DNA of 64,000 nt, taken from the NCBI RefSeq assembly GCF_000231385.2, contig NC_018515.1, positions 328,501 through 392,500 on the forward strand. The letters run 5' to 3'. Under the pieces are notes generated by a model. The model saw only the letters and a list, made by a program, of their open reading frames with translations, did not search any database and was not told the DNA's origin. Source of the DNA: Desulfosporosinus meridiei DSM 13257. GTDB lineage: Bacteria > Bacillota > Desulfitobacteriia > Desulfitobacteriales > Desulfitobacteriaceae. This document shows, piece after piece, positions 17,823 through 25,280 of the stretch (positions are counted from its first letter, which is position 1; every line of letters starts with the position of its first letter). Made by a program: the position numbers and the translations under genes.

Positions 17823-19424
17823 GTGGATTTAGTGTGGTCGAATTTGAGAATCGCTGTAGAAGAGGATATTTTCTTAACGACTATAATGGCTCGTAAAATG
17901 AAAGTGTCGGAACAAAGTATCAGTGGTTTGCGTTTTCTGAGGCGTTCTTTAGATGCTCGTAAGAAGCCTCATCTTGCTTTCGTGTATACGCTCCAATTCT
18001 CTCTTAATGTGCCGAGACCTGAAGGGAATCGAATTTTAGCTCGGGTTCCCGGACTTAAGGAGGCGCTTATAGAGGTTCCTATTATATGGCCAAAACCCAG
18101 CAATACCCTGGTTCATCGTCCGGTAGTAATTGGTGCCGGACCGGCAGGGTATTTTGCTGCATTATCATTAGCGCGAAAGGGATATGCTCCGCTCGTTCTG
18201 GAACGGGGTGACTCCGTCGAGGAACGATCCCGTAAGGTTCAGGAATTTTGGGATAAAGGAAAGTTAGATTCTGAGAGTAATGTGCAATTTGGAGAAGGTG
18301 GAGCCGGGACTTTCTCGGATGGGAAGCTCACAACTCGCATCCAAGATCGACGGATTTCGGAGGTCTTAGAAACCTTCGTCAAGCATGGAGCTCCCTCAGA
18401 AATTCTTTACCTAGCGAAGCCTCACATTGGAACAGACATCCTTAAAGATGTAGTTAAAAGAATTCGACAGGAAATTGTATCTTTGGGCGGAGAGGTTCGT
18501 TTTCGCGCTAAAGTAACCGGATTGAAGTCATCCTTAGGCCGTCTAAGTAAGGTAGTTGTCAACGGAGAAGAGGAAATTTCCGCTGAAACAGCTATTCTTG
18601 CAATTGGGCATAGTGCTCGGGATGTCTTTAAACTATTAAGCGATATGGATCTTACTCTGGAGAAGAAATCCTTTGCAATTGGCTTGAGAATTGAGCACCC
18701 CCAGGCTCTAATAAATCAGTCTCAGTATGGAGTTGAGGAACACCCTCACCTTGGCGCTGCAGATTATCAGCTCACTTACAAGGATGTGAGAACCGGCCGA
18801 GGGGCCTATGCCTTTTGCATGTGCCCGGGAGGAAAGGTTGTGGCAGCTGCATCTGAGGAGGATGGAGTTGTCACGAATGGAATGAGCGGTTATGCTCGGG
18901 ATACAAAGATTGCCAACAGCGCATTAGTCGTAACTGTTGGGGCAGACGATTTTCCGACAGCTAACCCACTGGCAGGTTTAGAATTTCAACGAACCTGGGA
19001 ACATAAGGCATTTGTTGCCGGTGGATCTGCCTATAGGGCACCTGCCCAAAGAGTTGTTGACTTTTTTGAACGGCGTGTAACGGATAATTTTGATTTGTTA
19101 CCCACTTATAATCCCGGTATTAAACCGTATAACTTACATGAGGTGCTTCCGGAAGTTGTAGGAGATGTTTTAGAGCGTGCTCTTCGAGATTTCAATGGGA
19201 AGATTAAAGGTTTCAGTGGGAAAGAGGCAACTTTGACAGGGATTGAGACAAGAACCAGTTCTCCCATTCGCATCGTCCGAAATACCCAGGGAGAATCCTT
19301 AAATCTGGCGGGACTCTATCCGACGGGTGAAGGAGCGGGGTATGCAGGGGGAATTACAAGTGCTGCTGTCGATGGTATTAGAATTGCTGAATTTCTTATG
19401 GCGCAATTTGCTCCAATAGAGTAA
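17823..19424 (+). CDS. FAD-dependent oxidoreductase (COG2509 type)
   Basis: 533 aa. A short N-terminal domain (1-100) precedes the Rossmann FAD site VVIGAGPAGYFAALSLARKGY at about 100-120, with the glutamate-ended second strand VLERG. FGEGGAGTFSDGKLTTR and the C-terminal GLYPTGEGAGYAGG are characteristic of this uncharacterised flavoprotein family, which resembles geranylgeranyl-reductase/HI0933-type dehydrogenases. Substrate is not known. It begins GTG 4 nt after the ybbR stop, so it belongs to the cdaA operon. This gene sits between ybbR and glmM, which are often adjacent in Bacillus. Confidence 0.85.
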   Translation: MDLVWSNLRIAVEEDIFLTTIMARKMKVSEQSISGLRFLRRSLDARKKPHLAFVYTLQFSLNVPRPEGNRILARVPGLKEALIEVPIIWPKPSNTLVHRPVVIGAGPAGYFAALSLARKGYAPLVLERGDSVEERSRKVQEFWDKGKLDSESNVQFGEGGAGTFSDGKLTTRIQDRRISEVLETFVKHGAPSEILYLAKPHIGTDILKDVVKRIRQEIVSLGGEVRFRAKVTGLKSSLGRLSKVVVNGEEEISAETAILAIGHSARDVFKLLSDMDLTLEKKSFAIGLRIEHPQALINQSQYGVEEHPHLGAADYQLTYKDVRTGRGAYAFCMCPGGKVVAAASEEDGVVTNGMSGYARDTKIANSALVVTVGADDFPTANPLAGLEFQRTWEHKAFVAGGSAYRAPAQRVVDFFERRVTDNFDLLPTYNPGIKPYNLHEVLPEVVGDVLERALRDFNGKIKGFSGKEATLTGIETRTSSPIRIVRNTQGESLNLAGLYPTGEGAGYAGGITSAAVDGIRIAEFLMAQFAPIE

Positions 19425-19645
19425 ACTAATGTAGTTGACTTTTATCAAATATGTATAGGGGCGGTTCCGTATGCTATGTGTAAGTATTGGACATATAGCT
19501 TATATGACTGCAATACATAGGAATATGTCGACGATGTAAGAGCCTTTTGTTTGGAATGTAAAATCTTGAATTCTAAAATTATATTTGAAAATTAAGAACT
19601 TTTTACTAGGAAAACAATACACTAAATAAGAAGGGAGGGAACGAT

Positions 19646-20983
19646 TTGGATCGACTCTTTGGAACTGATGGGGTGCGTGGTGTGGCTAACAGCCAACTGA
19701 CCCCCAGTCTTGCTTTTCGCCTTGGGCAGGCAGGTGCCTATGTACTTAGCAAGGAGCATCCACATCCCCGAATCATAATTGGCAAAGACACTAGAATCTC
19801 AGGAGATATGCTTGAAGCTGCACTTATTGCAGGGATCTGCTCAGTTGGAGCGGATGTCTTGCGGGTTGGGGTACTACCGACTCCTGGAATCGCCCTCTTG
19901 ACTCGAACTCTTGATGTTAGTGCCGGTGTCGTTATTTCTGCCTCGCATAATCCAGTACAAGATAATGGGATTAAGTTTTTTGATTCAACAGGTTATAAAT
20001 TGCCCGATGCCATCGAAGATGACATAGAAAGAATTGTTGTCAGTACTGAAAAACCTTGGGAAACCCCAATCGGTGGGGAGATCGGCCGGGTTATCGAAGT
20101 ACCTGATGCCGAAGCCCGCTATAAGGATTTTCTCAAGAATACTGTAGGACGTTTAGATGGTATTAAAGTCGTTCTAGATTGTGCCAATGGTGCGGCATCC
20201 TTTGTTGGCCCAAAAGTATTACAGGAAGTAGGGGTTGAAGTAATCTCTATTTGTAATACACCTGACGGTGTGAATATCAATGCAGGCTGCGGATCGACTC
20301 ATCCTGAAAAGTTGCAGAAGGCTGTTCTGGAGCACAATGCAGACCTAGGGTTGGCAATGGATGGAGATGCTGATCGTCTTATTGTAGTAGATGAACATGG
20401 AACTGTTTTAGACGGAGACTTTATTATGCTTATTTGTGCTTTAGCACAGAAAGGAAAAGGAAAGTTAGCACAAAATGCAGTTGTAGTTACTGTAATGAGC
20501 AATTTGGGGTTGCATCTGGCTCTAAAAGAAGCGGGAATCGCGATCTATGAGACAAAAGTCGGGGATCGCTATGTTATGGAAGAATTAATCAGGACAGGGG
20601 CTCAGCTTGGGGGAGAGCAATCTGGACATATTATTTTCCTGGACAACAACACCACGGGCGATGGTTTATTAACTGCTCTTCAGCTCTTGGCAGTGATCAA
20701 GGAACGGCAACTTCCTTTGTCAAAGCTCGCATCTCAAATGCAACGGCTGCCTCAAGTTTTGCTTAATGCTAAAGTTCAACATAAGGAACGGTTAATGAAG
20801 GATGATCGAGTACTTACCAAAGTACAAGAAGCAGAGGATCTACTTAACGGTACAGGCAGAGTATTAGTACGCCCTTCTGGCACAGAGTCTTTAATTCGGG
20901 TAATGGTAGAAGGTTCAGACCAACAAAAATTGAAAGAATTAGCCCAAGAAGTAATCGACACTATTCTGCTATGTGATGAATAA
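19646..20983 (+). CDS. glmM: Phosphoglucosamine mutase GlmM
   Basis: 445 aa. FGTDGVRG at the N-terminus, catalytic phosphoserine Ser100 in ISASHNP, the metal loop DGDADR, the sugar-specificity loop GGEQSGH, and the phosphate-binding [15 protein letters not shown] are all present. It converts glucosamine-6-P to glucosamine-1-P, the step after GlmS toward UDP-GlcNAc and peptidoglycan, and in Firmicutes it also inhibits CdaA. The start is TTG, 6 nt after GGGAGGG; a more upstream ATG is absent. A 220-nt gap separates it from the oxidoreductase, so it may have its own promoter. Confidence 0.95.
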   Translation: MDRLFGTDGVRGVANSQLTPSLAFRLGQAGAYVLSKEHPHPRIIIGKDTRISGDMLEAALIAGICSVGADVLRVGVLPTPGIALLTRTLDVSAGVVISASHNPVQDNGIKFFDSTGYKLPDAIEDDIERIVVSTEKPWETPIGGEIGRVIEVPDAEARYKDFLKNTVGRLDGIKVVLDCANGAASFVGPKVLQEVGVEVISICNTPDGVNINAGCGSTHPEKLQKAVLEHNADLGLAMDGDADRLIVVDEHGTVLDGDFIMLICALAQKGKGKLAQNAVVVTVMSNLGLHLALKEAGIAIYETKVGDRYVMEELIRTGAQLGGEQSGHIIFLDNNTTGDGLLTALQLLAVIKERQLPLSKLASQMQRLPQVLLNAKVQHKERLMKDDRVLTKVQEAEDLLNGTGRVLVRPSGTESLIRVMVEGSDQQKLKELAQEVIDTILLCDE

Positions 20984-20990
20984 AATACCA

Positions 20991-21078
20991 GTGCATACTT
21001 TTTAAATTTTAGCTATAATAGTTTCATGTGTCTTTTGCAGTAGAGTTTACCAGAGCTTTATGAAAAGAGGCACATGAA
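20991..21078 (+). promoter_or_regulatory. Candidate promoter and leader hairpin upstream of the glmS ribozyme
   Basis: A perfect TATAAT lies at 21014-21019 with only a poor -35 (GTGCAT) 17 nt upstream. Just downstream, TTCATGTG (21023-21030) pairs with CACATGAA (21071-21078), and the inner CTTTT/AAAAG extends the stem. It may be a leader hairpin, or a terminator-like structure after glmM that lacks a T tract. Confidence 0.35.
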
Positions 21079-21240
21079 CTAAATCAGATCTGTCAAATAG
21101 CCTTAATCAGTGTAAATGGATAAGGCATGTGATTAGCCATTCTTTTTAGTATAGATCTATTCTTGGAAAGAAGGTGATGCTATCGGTTAAAAGTAATCGG
21201 GATACTCTGGACGATTGAATCAGGAACGGCAATATCTTAA

Positions 21241-21380
21241 AGCGCCAGGACCTTTCTATTAATGCTAAGGTCGACGAGGAAGAGGGTTATCGAAGTATTC
21301 GGCGGATCCCTCTCGGTGGCTTGTCACCGTAAAGCTTGCTTAAAACCAGAGAGTAATTTTTGGGACAAAGGTAAAGCTGT
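21241..21380 (+). ncRNA. glmS: glmS ribozyme (GlcN6P-activated self-cleaving RNA)
   Basis: The leader contains the conserved glmS ribozyme core. A/GCGCC at 21241-21246 is the expected cleavage site, between A21241 and G21242. It is followed by the P1/P2 partner AAGGTCGACGAGG, the TTATCGA...TTCGGCGGAT loop elements at about 21288-21307, the GGTGGC/GTCACC stem, and the late ACAAAGGTAAAGC segment. Glucosamine-6-phosphate acts as the cofactor for cleavage, after which the glmS mRNA is degraded, giving product feedback. The ribozyme lies about 270 nt before the glmS start codon, a longer spacing than I recall for Bacillus. The 3' boundary is approximate. Confidence 0.9.
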
Positions 21381-21648
21381 CAAGACAAGGGGAAAGTGGG
21401 TTTAATTTGATCCCCCTTGCTTGTTGTTGCCAAGAATCTGATTAAAGTCGTCCAACTAAGGATGGCTTTATTTTTTTCATCCGGGAACGAGAGATGTAAC
21501 GTTCTTAATTGTAAGACTATGAGTAATAGGCGGCAGAAAAGGTGCTCGAATTTTACTGATAAGAAAGTTCTAAAGAAAATTGTGTATATTGATACATACT
21601 GGAGACGAGTATGGATGTACTATTATTATTTTGAGAGGGGTAACGAAT

Positions 21649-23472
21649 ATGTGTGGTATCGTAGGATATATTGGAAAAAGAGTAGCTATTCCTATTTTAG
21701 TTGATGGATTAAAGAAATTAGAGTATAGAGGGTATGACTCTGCAGGTGTAGCAGTCCTTGACTGTGAAAAAATTGTGGTTTCAAAAAGCGTTGGAAAGTT
21801 AGTTGCTTTAGAAGGAGAACTTGGTCAGGATTATTCTCAAGCTTCTATCGGAATCGGTCACACTCGCTGGGCAACTCATGGTCGACCATCTCAGCTAAAT
21901 GCGCATCCCCATTGCGATTGTAATCAAGATTTTGTAGTTGTGCATAATGGAATCATTGAAAATTACCTGGAATTAAAAGATAAGCTTATTGAAAAAGGCC
22001 ATAAATTTGCTTCTGAGACAGATACGGAAGTTTTAGCTCACTTACTGGAGGATTACTTTGAAGGTGACCTTGAAGGAGCAATGAGAAAGGTTCTAAAGAC
22101 TATTCGGGGTTCCTTTGCGATGGTCGCCTTAAGACGTCAGGAACCCGATAAATTGGTGGCAGCTCGCAAAGATAGTCCAATGGTGGTCGGTCTCGGTGAA
22201 GGAGAATTTTTTGTAGCCAGTGACATTACTGCGATTTTGAACTATACTCGTAAAGTTTATATTTTAGATGACGGTGAAATGGTAGTCATTACTGAAGAAG
22301 GGGTTAAGGTCACAGACTTTGAAGGGAATCCTCGCACGAAGGAAGTCTATGATGTAAAGTGGGATGCAGTAGCTGCTGAGAAAGGTGGATATGAGCATTT
22401 CATGCTCAAAGAGATCCATGAACAACCAAAGGCCCTGAGAGACACGGTGTTAGGCCGTCTGGAAGAGGAGCGAGTCGTCCTCCAAGAAGTAGACTTAACT
22501 CTGGATGAACTTGCCCAAATTAATAAGGTATATATCGTTGCCTGCGGTACAGCCTGGCATGCAGGGTTGGTTGGCAAAACCCTGATCGAACGCTGGGCGC
22601 GCCTCCCTGTCGAAGTCGATATAGCCTCCGAGTTCCGCTATCGCTCCCCATTAGTTGATGAGCATACTTTAGTTGTGGTAGTCAGCCAGTCGGGGGAAAC
22701 TGCTGACACCTTAGCAGCTCTGCGTGAAGCAAAAAACCGCGGTGCCCGGGTGGTAGCAGTTACAAATGTAGTCGGCAGTACCGTGTCCCGTGAAGCTCAC
22801 GATGTAATCTTTACTTGGGCCGGTCCAGAGATTGCAGTAGCCTCAACAAAGGCATACACCACTCAGTTAGAGGGAATGGTTTTACTAGGACTCTATCTCG
22901 CTCAAGTCAAAGGGTCATTACCTTCGGGAAAAATAGGAGAGATTATTGAGGCTCTGAAAAAGATTCCGGCTCAAGTTCAAGAGCTGTTAGATCAAGAAGA
23001 TTTAATTAGAGAATTAGCAAAATCCTTTGCTAAGGTAGAAAACACGTTTTTCATCGGACGCTCTCTAGATTGGGCTGTGGCAATGGAAGGATCACTTAAA
23101 CTAAAAGAGATTTCTTATATCCACGCGGAAGCCTATGCAGCGGGAGAATTGAAGCATGGCACCTTGGCCTTGATCACTGAGGAAACGCCTGTTATCGCTT
23201 TAGCTACTCAACGAGATGTATATGAAAAGACGATTTCTAATGTCAAAGAGGTAAAGGCCCGGGATGCTAAAGTGATCGGACTGACCTATGCAGGTAACAC
23301 CAGTATGGCGAAGTCGGTGGATCATGTCATCTATATACCCGAGACCTTGGATGAGCTTTCCCCCATGCTTACAGTTATTCCACTGCAACTGCTATCGTAC
23401 TATGTATCTGTTGCAAGAGGGTGCGATGTCGATAAACCGAGGAATTTGGCGAAGAGCGTTACGGTGGAGTAA
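21649..23472 (+). CDS. glmS: Glutamine-fructose-6-phosphate aminotransferase GlmS
   Basis: 607 aa. The mature N-terminus begins with the nucleophile cysteine (M-CGIVGYIG). The glutaminase domain includes HTRWATHG and DFVVVHNGIIEN. Two SIS isomerase domains follow (VACGTAWHAG, SQSGETADT, STKAYTTQ), and the conserved C-terminus is KPRNLAKSVTVE. It makes glucosamine-6-P from fructose-6-P and glutamine. ATG 21649 follows GAGAGGGG; a longer in-frame reading from 21580 would bury the catalytic cysteine and is rejected. The final codons form the classic TnsD recognition site of attTn7 and are intact here. Confidence 0.97.
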   Translation: MCGIVGYIGKRVAIPILVDGLKKLEYRGYDSAGVAVLDCEKIVVSKSVGKLVALEGELGQDYSQASIGIGHTRWATHGRPSQLNAHPHCDCNQDFVVVHNGIIENYLELKDKLIEKGHKFASETDTEVLAHLLEDYFEGDLEGAMRKVLKTIRGSFAMVALRRQEPDKLVAARKDSPMVVGLGEGEFFVASDITAILNYTRKVYILDDGEMVVITEEGVKVTDFEGNPRTKEVYDVKWDAVAAEKGGYEHFMLKEIHEQPKALRDTVLGRLEEERVVLQEVDLTLDELAQINKVYIVACGTAWHAGLVGKTLIERWARLPVEVDIASEFRYRSPLVDEHTLVVVVSQSGETADTLAALREAKNRGARVVAVTNVVGSTVSREAHDVIFTWAGPEIAVASTKAYTTQLEGMVLLGLYLAQVKGSLPSGKIGEIIEALKKIPAQVQELLDQEDLIRELAKSFAKVENTFFIGRSLDWAVAMEGSLKLKEISYIHAEAYAAGELKHGTLALITEETPVIALATQRDVYEKTISNVKEVKARDAKVIGLTYAGNTSMAKSVDHVIYIPETLDELSPMLTVIPLQLLSYYVSVARGCDVDKPRNLAKSVTVE

Positions 23473-23496
23473 GGGAGGGGCCAGTAAAGACTCCAG

Positions 23497-23575
23497 TGTG
23501 GGTTCTCAAATAGTTTGAGACTATGTTCATAAAGTGTGAGACTATAATTAAAAAGTTTGAGACCATTATGAGTTC
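23497..23575. mobile_element. Outermost Tn7-like transposon end (21-bp repeats), 25 nt past glmS stop
   Basis: A terminus beginning TGTGGGTTCTC starts 25 nt after the glmS stop, the distance at which Tn7 inserts. Three direct repeats with exact 21-bp spacing follow: GTTTGAGACTAT (23513), GTGTGAGACTAT (23534) and GTTTGAGACC (23555). Repeats of this size and spacing at a TG-initiated terminus are what TnsB binds. The candidate 5-bp target duplication is TCCAG (23492-23496). The matching opposite end is not in the window. Confidence 0.75.
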
Positions 23576-23593
23576 TAAATGTTTTCTTTTACT

Positions 23594-23829
23594 AAGTCGG
23601 TTAATAAGAGGCTATTACTAGAATAGTGTTCTGTGTAGCCTCTTTGAATTGAGGATGATAAGATGTTTAACACTTTTTGGACATTTTCCAGATGAAGTAG
23701 CACTGAATTGGTTTGCGAGGTGTTGTAGATTAATAAAGTCGGTAAATGGTTAATAAAGTCGGTAAACTTTTTGAAAGTCGGTAAAAAGAGAAGGTTAGAC
23801 TAGCTGATTTAGATTAATAAAGTCGGTAA
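23594..23829. mobile_element. Second transposon-end repeat array (AAAGTCGGTAA family)
   Basis: AATAAAGTCGGTAAA occurs with its AAAGTCGG core at 23735, 23755, 23774 and 23819 (spacings 20, 19, 45), with a degenerate AAGTCGG at 23594. The repeat differs from the outer array, so it is best read as the end of another, older Tn7-like element. There is no gene here. Confidence 0.6.
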
Positions 23830-23910
23830 TGTGGCGTGCACAATAAATTGTCACTGATTATACTTTTAGTTGTCACCAATTTATACCGTAATTGTCATCA
23901 AATAAAGTCC
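23830..23910. mobile_element. Third transposon-end repeat array (TTGTCA family, 22-bp spacing)
   Basis: Starting with TGTGGCGTGCACAATAAATT at 23830, TTGTCA recurs at 23848, 23870 and 23892, exactly 22 bp apart. ATTGTCA-type repeats are the kind found at ends of TnsB-class elements (I recall similar ones in cyanobacterial Tn7-like transposons). No coding sequence. Confidence 0.55.
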
Positions 23911-23999
23911 AAATTGTTGAGAACTAGTGATATGAAGCGGCCACCCGACTGTTTTAGGTAAATTTTAGCAATTATCGAAACATTTATCGGTAAGATACA

Positions 24000-24041
24000 G
24001 TACAACGAAATATATCATTAATTTGGCATGTTTCGTTGTAC
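24000..24041. repeat. Perfect 11-bp inverted repeat
   Basis: GTACAACGAAA (24000-24010) is repeated inverted at 24031-24041 across a 20-nt loop, between the third and fourth end arrays. It could be the outer end of a small lost element or a protein-binding palindrome. Confidence 0.5.
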
Positions 24042-24067
24042 GCCAGTGGTGGACATAATTGGACCAG

Positions 24068-24120
24068 TGTGAGTAATAATTACAAAAAGTTGGGAACCGT
24101 ACAAAAGTCGGGAACTAATT
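24068..24120. mobile_element. Fourth transposon-end array, directly before a tnsA relic
   Basis: TGTGAGTAATAATT at 24068 is preceded by ACCAG, close to the TCCAG before the outermost end. Two repeats AGTTGGGAAC (24088) and AGTCGGGAAC (24106) follow, 18 bp apart. A tnsA fragment starts 20 nt later, the same order as the right end of Tn7 (end repeats, then tnsA). Confidence 0.55.
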
Positions 24121-24139
24121 TATAACTGCTTATTTTGTA

Positions 24140-24285
24140 ATGGCTAGAACGTGATTATTTCCATTTCTTAGAATGGAATCCGTCTATTGTGGATATTCGA
24201 GAACAGTTTCCTCAACAGGCGAAGATACTCTGTTCATTGCAGAAAATAAAGGAATAAAACATCCGGCTGATCCTGATGGCGGGAC
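24140..24285 (+). pseudogene. tnsA: Relic of TnsA (Tn7-like transposase endonuclease subunit)
   Basis: From 24150 one frame reads RDYFHFLEWNPS-IVDIREQFP. After a frameshift the next frame reads EDTLFIAENKGIKHP. Both match consecutive parts of the catalytic N-terminal domain of Tn7 TnsA (the segment containing FLEW, D-I-REQ-P and IA-x4-GIKHP). The preceding ATGGCTAGAACG at 24140 may be the original start, with the region in between deleted. The relic ends around DPDGGTRN, where it is fused to a reverse-transcriptase fragment. It does not resemble the intact TnsA at 57096 closely and so belongs to a different element. Confidence 0.65.
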
Positions 24286-24580
24286 TAGGAATTTAGGAAT
24301 CCCACTGCTTTAGACCGTCTACTTCAGCAGGCACTTACCCAAGTATTAACCCCAATATTTGACCCAGACATTTCCCCATATAGCTATGGGTTTAGACCGG
24401 GAAAAAGAGGACATGATTCGGCACGACAAGCACGCGAATACATCCAACAGGGATATAAAGTAGTAGTAGACACCGACTTGGAGAAGTTTTTAGATCGTGT
24501 AAACCACGACATATTAATAGCCAGAGTAGCTCGAAAAGAGAAGAACAAACGTATTCTAAAACTTACTCGTTCCTATGTTG
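24271..24580 (+). pseudogene. Group II intron reverse transcriptase/maturase fragment
   Basis: Read with one frameshift near 24305, the segment encodes DGGTRNLGIP, TALDRLLQQALTQVL, FDPDISPYSYGFRPGK, GHDSARQAREYI and VVVDTDLEKFLDRVNHD. These are fingers/palm motifs RT2-RT3 of group II intron LtrA-type proteins. The 5' part, the catalytic YADD motif and the maturase domain are missing. The downstream reading (24580-24744) has no similarity I recognise. It appears to have inserted into or recombined with the tnsA relic. Confidence 0.8.
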
Positions 24581-24728
24581 AAACAGGTTACAGCAGGACT
24601 CACTTTTGGAAGAGTTTGATGAAAACGCTATGGTATTCGGTGGTAGACAAAGTCACGGTCAATGATTCCAATGATATTCAGTTTACTTTTGGGATAGTAC
24701 GGTGGTTAAAGCATAATAGTTATACTCG

Positions 24729-24766
24729 ACCCACAGGGTGGTAGGTGCCTACTCTGTGGGTTTTTC
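24729..24766 (+). terminator. Hairpin with T tract after the RT relic
   Basis: ACCCACAG (24729-24736) pairs with CTGTGGGT (24754-24761), followed by TTTTT. This is a good intrinsic terminator shape. It may be the surviving 3' part of the intron or of a lost gene. Confidence 0.6.
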
Positions 24767-24840
24767 ACGTTAAAATAAGCAACTTATGTCGTATAATAAT
24801 GGAAAGGAAAGAAGGTCGAAATAGATCGGAGGTGAAACAA

Positions 24841-24951
24841 ATGGCTAAATATACAGATGATGATATAAGAAAACTCCCGAAAATTACTTGCCAAATTACA
24901 GAATTATCTGGGAATATCCCCTATGGCTGTGAGCATCGGAATGAGAAATGA
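24841..24951 (+). CDS. Small hypothetical protein (36 aa)
   Basis: ATG 24841 is preceded by GGAGGTGAAACAA, a strong ribosome site, and encodes MAKYTDDDIRKLPKITCQI and then a short tail with one CEH motif. I do not recognise it. Its end overlaps the next ORF (24923) in another frame, so the two could be pieces of one gene broken by a frameshift. No neighbour suggests a function. Confidence 0.4.
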   Translation: MAKYTDDDIRKLPKITCQITELSGNIPYGCEHRNEK

Positions 24952-25171
24952 TCTATTGCCAATCGGATATGCTATTAAAAATGAAGACGGTTACTCCGAC
25001 AGCTGGAGTTACCATATTATCGATGAGCGGCTGATTGCCTATAAGCATGGGAAGATAACCAATGTTCAGGTTCAAAACATTGAAAAGAACCTCAACACGA
25101 TCATTTCGCAGTTTGAAGAAATGAAAAAATACCTGCTTTTTATATTAAGCGAAAGCGCAAAACAGAGATAA
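24923..25171 (+). CDS. Small hypothetical protein (82 aa)
   Basis: 82 aa, no membrane segment. The first half reads LPIGYAIKNEDGYSDSW and the second half is helical with coiled-coil character (VQNIEKNLNTIISQFEEMKKY). There is no clear ribosome site before the ATG at 24923, so it may be the continuation of the frame that starts at 24841. Function unknown. Confidence 0.4.
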   Translation: MAVSIGMRNDLLPIGYAIKNEDGYSDSWSYHIIDERLIAYKHGKITNVQVQNIEKNLNTIISQFEEMKKYLLFILSESAKQR

Positions 25172-25280
25172 AAATTATTTGAGTATGCGGTTTCGCTGAA
25201 TCTAGATTCATAGCGAGAAAAAATAAAGCTAAGCTTATTCTCTTTGGCCAGAAAAATAAGAAAAGAAAGGAGGAATCAAT

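Noticed and set aside
21417-21704. 95-codon open frame across the glmS leader and start
   Set aside because: It overlaps the glmS start in another frame, has no ribosome site, and the leader is explained by the ribozyme.
23513-23910. Regular short direct repeats that could be taken for a CRISPR array
   Set aside because: The repeat cores are only 6-15 bp at 18-22 bp spacing, too short for repeats plus 30-bp spacers, there are several unrelated families, and no cas gene is present. They fit TnsB-type end sites.
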